This document shows, one piece after another, positions 1 to 6,875 of a stretch of DNA of 7,281 bases. Under the pieces are notes generated by a model that worked only from the letters and a program-made list of their open reading frames with translations, did not search any database and had not been told where the DNA came from. The position numbers and the translations under genes are program-made. The DNA is from CBDTYW01 sp965364735 (GTDB lineage: Bacteria; Actinomycetota; Nitriliruptoria; Nitriliruptorales; Nitriliruptoraceae): positions 1-7,281 of the forward strand of contig CBDTYW010000190.1 of the NCBI GenBank assembly GCA_965364735.1, written 5' to 3'. How positions within the stretch are numbered: the stretch's first letter is position 1; each line of letters opens with the position of its first letter.

Positions 1-1
1 C

Positions 2-466
2 TACTACGGCGAGTCCGAGGAGCGCTTGCGGTCGGTCTTCGAGGAGGCCGCCGAGAACGCGCCGGCCATCATTTTTATCGATGAGCTCGACTCGATCGCC
101 CCGCCGCGCGACGAGAGCCTCACCGGGATCCGTGCCCTCGACCCGCCGCAGCGCCGCACCGGGCCGGGGCTCACCCGTCGGACCTCGCTGACCGTCGTCC
201 GCGGCGGCCGTCCCGGGACGTTCCTCGCGCTCACGGCAGGTCGCGTGGTCGCGGGGCGCGTCTCGGCGACCGATCTCCAGATCGACGACGCGACCGTCTC
301 GCGCGAGCACGCGGCCTTCGTGAAGCGCGGCGACATCTGGTGGGTCGTCGACCTCGGCTCGACCAACGGAACGGCCGTCAACGGCCAGGCCACGTCCGAA
401 CATCCGCTGAACCACGGCGACCGGGTGCAGCTCGGCGAGGCCGTCCTCACCTTCTCCGAGGTGTGA
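2..466 (+). CDS. AAA+ ATPase (CDC48-type) fragment continuous with a FhaA-like FHA domain; 5' partial, probably chimeric
   Basis: The frame is open from the left edge, so the true start is outside the window; the TTG at 26 lies inside the ATPase homology and is not a credible start. Residues 1-42, counted from base 2, match the CDC48/VCP AAA+ core: YYGESEERLR, then Walker B AIIFIDE (22-28, acidic pair D27/E28) and the DSIAPPRDE segment. The expected continuation (GEVERRVVAQLL-type helix, sensor 1, arginine fingers) is missing. From about residue 60 the protein is a forkhead-associated phospho-Thr-binding domain: GR at 85-86, S100-R-E-H103, and DLGSTNGT (117-124) with N127. The C-terminal FHA and the next gene being fhaB suggest this was fhaA, whose N-terminal DUF3662 region is not seen. 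No ATG or GTG precedes the FHA core in frame after the junction, so the FHA part depends on upstream sequence. Walker A would lie upstream. The domain calls are firm; whether this is one natural protein is doubtful. Confidence 0.75.
   Translation, partial: YYGESEERLRSVFEEAAENAPAIIFIDELDSIAPPRDESLTGIRALDPPQRRTGPGLTRRTSLTVVRGGRPGTFLALTAGRVVAGRVSATDLQIDDATVSREHAAFVKRGDIWWVVDLGSTNGTAVNGQATSEHPLNHGDRVQLGEAVLTFSEV
113..131 (+). other. Breakpoint between AAA+ ATPase homology and FHA-protein sequence
   Basis: CDC48 family similarity holds up to about E38 and perhaps T41-G42 (bases 113-127), then stops abruptly; what follows is linker (IRALDPPQRRTG) leading to the FHA domain. A GGATCC hexamer sits at 126-131, exactly where the similarity ends. 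The ATPase side has a base usage not seen later: back-to-back ATT and TTT codons at 71-76. By eye I found no other TTT inside a coding region of the window. This fits two joined sources, but a short stretch is weak evidence. Confidence 0.5.
458..463 (+). promoter_or_regulatory. Ribosome binding site for fhaB
   Basis: GAGGTG lies four bases before the GTG at 468 and overlaps the last sense codons of the upstream FHA gene. It supports the GTG start of fhaB and implies translational coupling. Confidence 0.5.
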
Positions 467-467
467 C

Positions 468-932
468 GTGCCGACCGCCGTGCTCACCCTCGCCAAGCTC
501 GCCATCCTGGCGATGCTGTACGTCTTCCTCGCCCGTGCGCTGCGGGTGGTGCTGGCCGACCTCTACGGCCCATCACGACGTCGTCAGTCGCCCACCCGCC
601 CCGCCGTCGCTCAGGCCCCGACGAAGCGCAAGGCCCGCCGCCTCCCGCGTGAGCTGGTCGTGCACCGCCCCGACGGTCAGCCGCAGGTCGTGAACCTCGA
701 CGGCGCCCCCGTGATCTTCGGCCGTGCCGACGACGTTGACGTGTTCCTCGACGACATCTACGTCTCCGACGAGCACGCCGAGGTGTCCGAGCTCGACGGG
801 TTCTGGCAGGTCCGTGACCTCGGCTCGACCAACGGCACCTACCTGAACAACGCCAAGGTGACCCGCTGGACGCCGCTGTCCGCCGGCGACCAGATCCGGG
901 TCGGCAAGACCGCGATCGAGGTGCGGAGATGA
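468..932 (+). CDS. fhaB: FhaB/FipA-like membrane-anchored FHA-domain protein
   Basis: A 154-residue protein that reads phospho-Thr signals made by the operon's kinase and helps recruit partners to the wall-growth machinery (known for mycobacterial FhaB/FipA; inferred here). Residues 4-30 form one hydrophobic N-terminal membrane segment. Residues 36-60 are a basic, Ser/Thr/Pro-containing linker (S36, S41, T43, T52 are possible phosphosites). The FHA domain spans about 62-154: GR at 85-86, S100-D-E-H103, DLGSTNGT (118-124, phospho-Thr contact N122-G123) and N127. Length and layout are typical of the family. The GTG start is one base after the previous stop and has a GAGGTG site. The 3' end overlaps pstP by ATGA (929-932). 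The only difference from common family members is S-D-E-H where S-R-x-H is usual; this keeps the key Ser and His but loses the Arg. Confidence 0.9.
   Translation: MPTAVLTLAKLAILAMLYVFLARALRVVLADLYGPSRRRQSPTRPAVAQAPTKRKARRLPRELVVHRPDGQPQVVNLDGAPVIFGRADDVDVFLDDIYVSDEHAEVSELDGFWQVRDLGSTNGTYLNNAKVTRWTPLSAGDQIRVGKTAIEVRR
918..923 (+). promoter_or_regulatory. Ribosome binding site for pstP
   Basis: GAGGTG lies five bases upstream of the ATG at 929, inside the 3' end of fhaB. It supports that ATG as the start. Confidence 0.5.
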
Positions 933-2170
933 TCCGCCTCGAATCCGCCGGAGCGAGCGACGTCGGCCAGCAGCGCGACGCCAATGAGGACGCCTTCCAC
1001 CTCGGTGACTCGATCTTCGCAGTCGCCGACGGGATGGGCGGACACCGCGCCGGTGAGATCGCCTCCGCCGCGGCGGTTGCCGCGGTCCAGCAGCTCGACG
1101 GCAAGGTCTTCGGTGAGGCAGAGGCGGCGCAGGAGGGACTGCGGCAAGCGTTCCACGCCGCCAACGCGAAGGTCGCGCGGATGGCCCGCGACGACAGCGC
1201 CTATCGCGGGATGGGCACGACGCTGACCGTCGCCATGGGTGAAGGCCGTCGGCTCCACGTCGCCCACATCGGCGACTCGCGCGCCTACCTGTTGCGCGAC
1301 GGCCGCATGCGCCAGATCACGTCCGACCACACGCTCGTCCAGCATCTCCTCGACGAGGGGCAGATCACCCGGGACCAGGCGGCGTCGCACCCCCAGCGCT
1401 CGATCATCACCCGCGCCATCGGCGTTGCCGAGGTCCTCGAGGTCGAGGCGTTGACGCTGGACCTCGAGCTCGGCGACACGCTGCTGCTGTGCTCCGACGG
1501 GCTCACCGGGGTCATCTCCGACGCCGGCCTCCAGCAGGCGCTCGAGGAGGAGCCGACCCTGCAGCGGGCCGTCGACCGTCTCATCGTCGAGGCCAACGAC
1601 GGGGGCGGCCCGGACAACATCACCGTCGTCGCGCTGCGAGCCGTCGACGACGGCGTCCCCGGCACCCCGGCGATGCTGATCGAGCGCGCCACGGGCGACA
1701 CCGACAACCTCGCCGATGCGGTGGGCGGCAACATCCACCGCATCTCGACCGACGCCCCGCTCTCCGACGAGGACTGGGCCGACCGTCTCCGTCGCTACAA
1801 CTCCCGCGGACTCGCGATCCACAGTGACGACGACGTCGCCACCGCCATGCGCCGCCGCCGCCGGATCGCGGCGACGTTCACCGTGGCGCTGCTGCTGACC
1901 GTCATGCTCGTCGGCGGACGCTGGCTCCTCGGTCGCTCCTACTACGTCGGCGTCGACGGCGGTCGCGTCGCGATCTTCCAGGGCGTGCCGGCAAGCCTCG
2001 GCCCGATCGACTTCTCGTGGGTGACCGAGCGCAGCGACGTCCTCGTGGCGGACCTGCCCGAGTTCCGACGGGCGAACTTCGAGAACGGCATCGCCGCGGT
2101 CAGCTTCCAGGACGCGCAGCGCATCGTCGACTCGGCGCGGACCGCCGAGCAGCCGACGGACGGCGGGTGA
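929..2170 (+). CDS. pstP: PP2C-family Ser/Thr protein phosphatase, membrane-anchored (PstP)
   Basis: A 413-residue metal-dependent phosphatase that removes phosphates from PknB and its targets. The catalytic domain is about 1-238 and all PP2C motifs are present: R16-D-A-N-E-D21, VADGMGGH (32-39, metal ligands D34/G35), GMGTT (94-98), HIGDSRAY (113-120), the SDHT segment (132-135), LCSDGL (187-192, metal ligand D190) and GGPDN (226-230, D229). A cytoplasmic linker of about 70 residues ends in a run of arginines (308-312). It is followed by one membrane helix (about 313-333) and an extracellular tail of about 80 residues starting YYVGVDGGRVAIFQG, the usual layout of actinobacterial PstP. The ATG start overlaps the fhaB stop; the gene ends in a GTGA overlap with rodA. 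All catalytic residues look intact, so it should be active. Confidence 0.95.
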   Translation: MIRLESAGASDVGQQRDANEDAFHLGDSIFAVADGMGGHRAGEIASAAAVAAVQQLDGKVFGEAEAAQEGLRQAFHAANAKVARMARDDSAYRGMGTTLTVAMGEGRRLHVAHIGDSRAYLLRDGRMRQITSDHTLVQHLLDEGQITRDQAASHPQRSIITRAIGVAEVLEVEALTLDLELGDTLLLCSDGLTGVISDAGLQQALEEEPTLQRAVDRLIVEANDGGGPDNITVVALRAVDDGVPGTPAMLIERATGDTDNLADAVGGNIHRISTDAPLSDEDWADRLRRYNSRGLAIHSDDDVATAMRRRRRIAATFTVALLLTVMLVGGRWLLGRSYYVGVDGGRVAIFQGVPASLGPIDFSWVTERSDVLVADLPEFRRANFENGIAAVSFQDAQRIVDSARTAEQPTDGG

Positions 2171-3582
2171 ACGCCGGCAAGCGCGCCACCGCTCGGTTGG
2201 CTCGTCGTGACGGCGAGATCCTCCGGGGAGACCGGGCCTCGGAGCGGATGCTGCTCGGCATGGCGCTGTTCATCGTCCTCGCCGCCTACATCACGCTGAG
2301 CTGGTCGCAGTCACCGCAGCTGCCGGCCGGCGTGCTCGTCTACGGCGCGTCGCTGGCGGCTCTCGCCGCGGTCGCGCACCTTGCGGTCAACGTGCTGGCC
2401 CCGAAGGCGGACCCGGTCCTGCTCCCGCTGGCGTTCCTGCTCAACGGCATCGGCCTCGTGCTGGTCCGCCGCGTCGACTTCGCGGAGAACTCCCAGCTCG
2501 CGGTCGCGCAGACGACCTGGACCACGGTCGCGGTCGCGGCGTTCGTCGCGACGCTGCTGGTCGTGCGCAGGATCCGGTCGCTGACCGCCTACCACTACAC
2601 CTTCGGGCTCCTCACGATCGTGCTGCTCGCGCTGCCGCTCGTCCCCGGGCTCGGGGTCAAGATCAACGGCGCCCGCCTGTGGATCAACGCGGCCGGGGTC
2701 TCGTTCCAGCCGGGCGAGCTCGCGAAGATCACCGTGCTGATCTTCCTGGCCGGCTACCTCGAGCGCAAGCGCGTCCTGCTCTCGGTCGCGACGCACCGTG
2801 TCGGGCCGATCCTGCTCCCGCCGCCACGCCATCTGGGGCCAGTCCTCGCGGCCGCGGGCATCAGCCTGCTGCTGATGGTGGCGCTGAAGGACCTCGGGAC
2901 GAGCCTGCTGTTCTTCGGTGCGTTCGTGACCGTCCTCTACATCGCGACCGGACGGCTCGCCTACCCGCTGATCGGCGGGGTCTTCTTCGCGATCGGCGCC
3001 CTGCTCGCCTATCAGGCCTTCGACCACGTCCAGCTGCGCGTCGCGACGTGGATCGACCCGTGGAGCGACATCGACGCGGGCGGCTACCAGCTCGCCCAGA
3101 TCTCGTTCGCGCTGGGCACCGGCGGGCTCACCGGCACGGGGCTCGGCCTGGGCCTGCCCGACGACATCCCGTACGCGGCCACCGACGCGGTCTTCGCGGT
3201 CCTCGGCGAGGAGCTCGGCCTGCTCGGCGCCTCCGCGGTCCTGCTCTGCTACCTGATCATGGTCGGCCGCGGCTACAAGATCGCGATCACCGCGCGCGAC
3301 GAGGTCGGCTCGCTGCTCGCCGCCGGCCTCACGACGGTCCTCGGCCTGCAGGTCTTCGTCATCGTCGGCGGGGTCACCCGCCTGGTGCCCTTCACCGGCA
3401 TCACGATGCCGTTCATCTCCTACGGCGGCTCGTCGTTGCTCGCGAACTACATCCTCGTCGCGCTGCTCCTGCGGGTCAGCCACGAGAGCCGCGACGCCGC
3501 GCTCGGCAGCGACCCTGACGGCCGCTTCGGACGGCTGCTCGCACGGCTGCGCGGTCGCGAGCTCGAAGAGACGAGCGCATGA
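2167..3582 (+). CDS. rodA: SEDS-family peptidoglycan glycosyltransferase RodA (FtsW/RodA/SpoVE family)
   Basis: RodA polymerises lipid II into glycan strands, working with a class B PBP, here most likely the PbpA encoded next. I chose the GTG at 2167, which forms a GTGA overlap with the pstP stop and gives 471 residues; the frame is open further upstream, but that part only reads through pstP out of frame. I count about 12 hydrophobic segments, as in mycobacterial RodA, from a helix near LLGMALFIVL to the C-terminal SLLANYILVALLLRV. Signature motifs: NGARLWI (167-173), FQPGELAK (180-187), a KDLGTSLLF segment, TDAVFAVLGEE (339-349) whose Asp, D340, matches the probable catalytic Asp of SEDS enzymes, and PFISYGGSS (415-423). 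Being paired with pbpA and lying within a kinase/phosphatase operon favours RodA over FtsW, which normally sits in the dcw cluster. It ends in an ATGA overlap with pbpA. Confidence 0.93.
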   Translation: MNAGKRATARLARRDGEILRGDRASERMLLGMALFIVLAAYITLSWSQSPQLPAGVLVYGASLAALAAVAHLAVNVLAPKADPVLLPLAFLLNGIGLVLVRRVDFAENSQLAVAQTTWTTVAVAAFVATLLVVRRIRSLTAYHYTFGLLTIVLLALPLVPGLGVKINGARLWINAAGVSFQPGELAKITVLIFLAGYLERKRVLLSVATHRVGPILLPPPRHLGPVLAAAGISLLLMVALKDLGTSLLFFGAFVTVLYIATGRLAYPLIGGVFFAIGALLAYQAFDHVQLRVATWIDPWSDIDAGGYQLAQISFALGTGGLTGTGLGLGLPDDIPYAATDAVFAVLGEELGLLGASAVLLCYLIMVGRGYKIAITARDEVGSLLAAGLTTVLGLQVFVIVGGVTRLVPFTGITMPFISYGGSSLLANYILVALLLRVSHESRDAALGSDPDGRFGRLLARLRGRELEETSA

Positions 3583-5036
3583 CCCACCAGATCCGCCGTG
3601 TGTCGGCCGTGATGATCGTGCTCTTCGCGGCGCTGTTCGTGAACCTGAACGTGATCCAGCTCGTCCGTGCCGACGACCTCATCGACAACCCGCGCAACCG
3701 GCGCGTCATCCGTGGCGAGTACGAGATCCAGCGCGGCTCGATCGTCGTCGGCGGCACGGCGATCGCGTCGAGCGAGGCCACCGACGACGAGCTCCGGTAC
3801 CTCCGCAGCTACAGCGACCCGCTCCGCTACGCCCACCTCACCGGCTACTACTCGTTCGTCCTGCAGCGTTCCGGCCTCGAGCAGGCCATGAACGACACGC
3901 TGACCGGAACGACCTCGCAGATGATCGCCGAGAACCTCGTCGACCTGTTCGCCGGCCGTGACCGCACCGGCGACACGATCGTCCTCACCATCGACCCGAA
4001 GACGCAGCAGGCCGCCCAGTCCGCGCTCGGCAACCGGGTCGGCGCGGTCGTCGCGCTCGACGCGACCACCGGCGCGGTCCTGGCGAGCTGGTCGAGCCCG
4101 TCGTATGACCCGAACCTGCTGTCCAGCCACGACGCCGCCGGGATCAACACGAGCTGGCGCGAGCTGCTTGCCGCGCCCGACGAGCCGCTCCTGGACCGGG
4201 TCACCCGCGAGCACTTCCCGCCCGGCTCGGTCTTCAAGCTCATCACGGCAGCCGCAGCCCTCGAGCGCGGGATCACGCCGGACACGGCGTTCCCCGACGC
4301 CGACTCCTACACCCCGCCCGGCACGACCCGCGAGATCGGCAACTTCTCCCCGGGACCGTGCACCGACACGGGCACGATCAGCCTCCGCGACGCGTTGCGG
4401 GTCAGCTGCAACACGGTGTTCGCGCAGCTGGGCGTCGAGCTCGGCGCCGAGGCGCTGGTCGCGACCGCCGAGGCGTTCGGCTTCAACCGCCGGCTCCCCT
4501 ACGTCCTGCCAACGGTGAACTCGGAGATCCCGCGCGAGCTCGACGAGCCGGCGCTCGCACAGTCCGCGCTCGGCCAGCGCGACGTCCGCGCCACGCCGCT
4601 GCAGGTCGCGATGATCGTCGCGACCATCGTCAACGACGGGCTCATCCAGCGGCCCTACGTGGTCAGCGAGGTCCTCGACGCAACCGGCCGGCTCCGTCGG
4701 GGCCCGGTGACCGGCCCGTGGAGCGAGCCGGCGTTCGACGCGCAGGCCGTGAGCCAGCGGACCGCCGCGCAGCTGCGCGAGATGATGATCGCCGCGGTGA
4801 CGACCGGGACCGGACGGCGCGCACAGATCGCCGACGCCGTCGTCGGCGGCAAGACCGGCACGGCCGAGGTCGAGGGACAGTCCCCGACGGTGTGGTTCGC
4901 CGGGTTCGCCGAGGTCGAGGGTCGTGCGGTCGCGGTCGCGGTCGTGCTCCCCGACGCCGGGGACGATGCGACGGGCGGCGTGGTCGCCGCACCGATCGCC
5001 AAGGCCGTGATGGAGGCTGCTCTTGGACTTCGCTGA
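3579..5036 (+). CDS. pbpA: Class B penicillin-binding protein, D,D-transpeptidase (PbpA)
   Basis: A 485-residue transpeptidase that crosslinks peptidoglycan outside the membrane, probably as the partner of RodA. One N-terminal membrane anchor (about 8-28) is followed by a short dimerisation region of about 100 residues with the RGSI motif (52-55), then the transpeptidase domain (about 150-480). Active-site motifs are all present: S217-V-F-K220 in FPPGSVFK (acylated Ser S217), S276-C-N278 and K425-T-G427 in GGKTGTAE. Cysteines C261 and C277 flank the SxN region, as in mycobacterial PbpA-like proteins; a disulfide is only a possibility. Length is close to mycobacterial PbpA. The ATG overlaps the rodA stop (ATGA at 3579-3582), so translation is probably coupled. 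It is followed by a 24-base gap, the first in the operon. Confidence 0.95.
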   Translation: MTHQIRRVSAVMIVLFAALFVNLNVIQLVRADDLIDNPRNRRVIRGEYEIQRGSIVVGGTAIASSEATDDELRYLRSYSDPLRYAHLTGYYSFVLQRSGLEQAMNDTLTGTTSQMIAENLVDLFAGRDRTGDTIVLTIDPKTQQAAQSALGNRVGAVVALDATTGAVLASWSSPSYDPNLLSSHDAAGINTSWRELLAAPDEPLLDRVTREHFPPGSVFKLITAAAALERGITPDTAFPDADSYTPPGTTREIGNFSPGPCTDTGTISLRDALRVSCNTVFAQLGVELGAEALVATAEAFGFNRRLPYVLPTVNSEIPRELDEPALAQSALGQRDVRATPLQVAMIVATIVNDGLIQRPYVVSEVLDATGRLRRGPVTGPWSEPAFDAQAVSQRTAAQLREMMIAAVTTGTGRRAQIADAVVGGKTGTAEVEGQSPTVWFAGFAEVEGRAVAVAVVLPDAGDDATGGVVAAPIAKAVMEAALGLR

Positions 5037-5050
5037 CCCCCTTTCCCAAC

Positions 5051-5054
5051 GGAG
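5051..5054 (+). promoter_or_regulatory. Ribosome binding site for pknB
   Basis: GGAG, six bases before the ATG at 5061, lies in the 24-base gap after pbpA. It is the cleanest Shine-Dalgarno in the window and lets pknB be translated independently of pbpA. I see no promoter in this gap. Confidence 0.65.
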
Positions 5055-5060
5055 TGACCG

Positions 5061-6875
5061 ATGACCGAACGCGGAGCCGTGCTCGGCGGACGCTACGAGC
5101 TCGTCGAGCGCATCGGTCAAGGCGGCATGGCCGGCGTCTGGGCGGCCCGTGACCTGACGCTCGACCGCGAGGTCGCGGTCAAGTTCCTGCTGCCCAGGTT
5201 CAGCGACGACGAGCAGTTCATCGCGCGGTTCCGCCAGGAAGCCCAGTCCGCGGCGAGCCTGAACCACCCGAACATCGTCACCGTCTTCGACACGGGAGAG
5301 CAGGGCGGCCTGCCGTTCATCGTGATGGAGCTGGTCACCGGGCAGTCGCTCGCGGAGACGCTCCGGGAGGGCCCGCTCACCGAGGCCCGTGCGATCGAGA
5401 TCGCCTCGGACGTCTGCCTGGCGCTGGAGTACGCACACTCGCGTGGTCTGGTCCACCGCGACGTCAAGCCCGGCAACATCCTCCTCGCCGACGACGGGGC
5501 GGTGAAGGTCACCGACTTCGGGATCGCGCGCGCGATCAGCGCCGACACCGTCACGCAGACCGCAGCCGTGCTCGGCACCGCCGCGTACCTCTCCCCCGAG
5601 CAGGCACAGGGCCTGTCGGTCGATGAGCGCAGCGACGTCTACTCCCTCGGCGTGACGCTGTACGAGGTGCTGACCGGCACGCCGCCGTTCGTCGGTGACT
5701 CCCCGGTGACCGTGGCGTACCAGCACGTGCAGGAGCAGCCGACAGCGCTGCGCGACCTCGACGACGGTCTGAGCATCGGCATCGAGCAGGTCGTGCTCCG
5801 CGCGATGGCCAAGAACCCGGCGAACCGCTACGGCAGCGTCGCCGCGCTGCGCGAAGACCTGCTGCGTGCCCGTGACGGTCAGACCACCTCGGCGCCTGCC
5901 GTGCTCCGGATGGCCGACACCCGGGTGCTCCCGACCATCCCGGTGAACGACACCAGCCGCAGCGTCGGCTTCTGGGTCATGATCGGGCTCGTGGCGATCG
6001 GTGCGGTCGTCGCGTTGTTCGCGCTGCTCGCCTCCGCGCTCGGCGACCCGACGGAACCGCGGCTCACCGTCCCGGACGTCACCGACCAGACGGTCCCCGA
6101 CGCCGAGCGGATCCTGCGCGGCCAGGGCCTCGTCCCGCGCGTCGTCGAGGAGGTCTTCGACGACGACGTCGAGGCGGGGCGCGTCGTCCGCCAGGTCCCG
6201 GCTCCCGGGACCCCGGTGAGCTCCGGCGCCGAGATCCGCCTCACCGAGTCCCGCGGGGTCGAGCAGGTCCCCGTCCCGACGCTCAGCGGCCTCGACGAGG
6301 AGTCGGCGGCCGAGGTCCTCAGGGCGCGCGGGCTCCTCCTCGGCACGGTGCGCGAGGAGGCGTCCGACACGACGGCGGCCGGCGTCGTGATCCGCAGCGA
6401 TCCACGCGAGGGCGTGGACGTCGCCAAGGGCAGCGCCGTCGCGCTCGTCGTCTCCAGCGGGGTGGAGACGGTCAAGGTCCGACCCGTCGAGGGCTTCACC
6501 GACTCCGACGCCCGCTTCGCGCTGGAGGGACAGGGCTTCAAGATCCTGGTGGTGCGGGAGTTCTCGGACGTGATCGAGGAGGGCGTCGTGATCCGGCAGG
6601 ATCCGCGGGCGGGCACGGACTGGCCCCGCGGCGACGACGTGACGATCGTCGTGTCGCGCGGGCCGAGCTCGGGCCCGACCCCGTCGCCGACCCCGACCGA
6701 GACCGAGACGGAGGAGCCGGAACCCGAGCCGGAGCCGACGACGCCGATCGACCTGCCGACACCGGGACCCACACCGTCACCGACCGCTGCACCGGATCCG
6801 GAACCCGAGGGGGCGCCGTCACCGGTCGCCCTACGGTGGTCGGTCCCACGCCCACGACCGGACCACGTGCCATGA
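5061..6875 (+). CDS. pknB: PASTA-domain Ser/Thr protein kinase PknB (Hanks-type, membrane)
   Basis: A 604-residue receptor kinase that senses wall fragments or lipid II outside and phosphorylates Thr/Ser inside, controlling growth and division. The kinase domain is about 12-270: glycine loop IGQGGMAGV (18-26), catalytic K41 in VAVK, helix-C E60, HRDVKPGN (132-139, base D134), DFG (152-154) and SPE (178-180). The activation-loop TQT (165-167) matches the two autophosphorylated Thr of mycobacterial PknB. A juxtamembrane linker leads to one membrane helix (about 303-327), three extracellular PASTA domains (about 335-399, 400-467, 468-534) and a Pro/Thr/Glu-rich tail. Mycobacterial PknB has four PASTA domains. 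The last ~20 residues (ALRWSVPRPRPDHVP) do not look like the tail before them, and another frame continues the Pro/Thr pattern to 6904, so the annotated C-terminus may be wrong. No pknA precedes it. Confidence 0.95.
   Translation: MTERGAVLGGRYELVERIGQGGMAGVWAARDLTLDREVAVKFLLPRFSDDEQFIARFRQEAQSAASLNHPNIVTVFDTGEQGGLPFIVMELVTGQSLAETLREGPLTEARAIEIASDVCLALEYAHSRGLVHRDVKPGNILLADDGAVKVTDFGIARAISADTVTQTAAVLGTAAYLSPEQAQGLSVDERSDVYSLGVTLYEVLTGTPPFVGDSPVTVAYQHVQEQPTALRDLDDGLSIGIEQVVLRAMAKNPANRYGSVAALREDLLRARDGQTTSAPAVLRMADTRVLPTIPVNDTSRSVGFWVMIGLVAIGAVVALFALLASALGDPTEPRLTVPDVTDQTVPDAERILRGQGLVPRVVEEVFDDDVEAGRVVRQVPAPGTPVSSGAEIRLTESRGVEQVPVPTLSGLDEESAAEVLRARGLLLGTVREEASDTTAAGVVIRSDPREGVDVAKGSAVALVVSSGVETVKVRPVEGFTDSDARFALEGQGFKILVVREFSDVIEEGVVIRQDPRAGTDWPRGDDVTIVVSRGPSSGPTPSPTPTETETEEPEPEPEPTTPIDLPTPGPTPSPTAAPDPEPEGAPSPVALRWSVPRPRPDHVP
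6063..6662 (+). repeat. Three tandem PASTA domains within pknB
   Basis: Three diverged units of about 65-68 residues. Each has a Val-rich opening strand, a helix with a Glu/Asp-Ala core (DAERILRGQGL, SAAEVLRARGL, DARFALEGQGF), a V(I)R-x-D/V-P strand (VVRQVP, VIRSDP, VIRQDP) and a closing strand ending in S-x-G (ESRG, SSG, SRG). The units are protein repeats; at DNA level they are too diverged to be recent copies. The third lacks the usual VPDV/VP opening and starts VKVRPVEGF. Confidence 0.9.
6663..6812 (+). repeat. Low-complexity Pro/Thr/Glu-rich tail of pknB
   Basis: Codes for short P-T-P-S-P-T and T-E-T-E / E-P-E-P runs after the last PASTA domain, then a second P-T-P-x-P-T-P-S-P-T block. 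At DNA level it is a run of degenerate 3- and 6-base units (ccgacc, gagccg). It is extracellular, disordered and probably wall-spanning. Such tracts are prone to slippage and sequencing indels. Confidence 0.8.

Noticed and set aside
839..1822. 327-codon antisense open frame across pstP
   Set aside because: No recognisable motif, fully covered by an intact phosphatase gene, and no credible ribosome site; a shadow frame.
2017..2166. Upstream extension of the rodA frame by 50 codons
   Set aside because: The extension reads out of frame through the end of pstP, is Arg-rich and has no family counterpart; the GTG at 2167 gives the normal RodA length and a GTGA overlap.
2311..3483. 390-codon antisense open frame across rodA
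   Set aside because: Highly charged, repetitive Glu/Arg/Asp composition with no domain; it is the mirror image of a hydrophobic membrane-protein gene.
5037..5060. Possible terminator or promoter between pbpA and pknB
   Set aside because: Only 24 bases, no inverted repeat with a T tract and no -10/-35 pair; it holds the ribosome site only.
3447..5726. 759-codon antisense open frame across pbpA and pknB
   Set aside because: It lies opposite genes with complete catalytic motifs, has a skewed Arg/Asp/Val/Gly-rich composition with no recognisable domain, and is what strong G/C third-position bias produces on the other strand.
6663..6812. Short tandem repeats that might be a CRISPR or a regulatory repeat array
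   Set aside because: The units are 3-6 bases, degenerate and in frame with Pro/Thr/Glu codons; this is low-complexity coding sequence.
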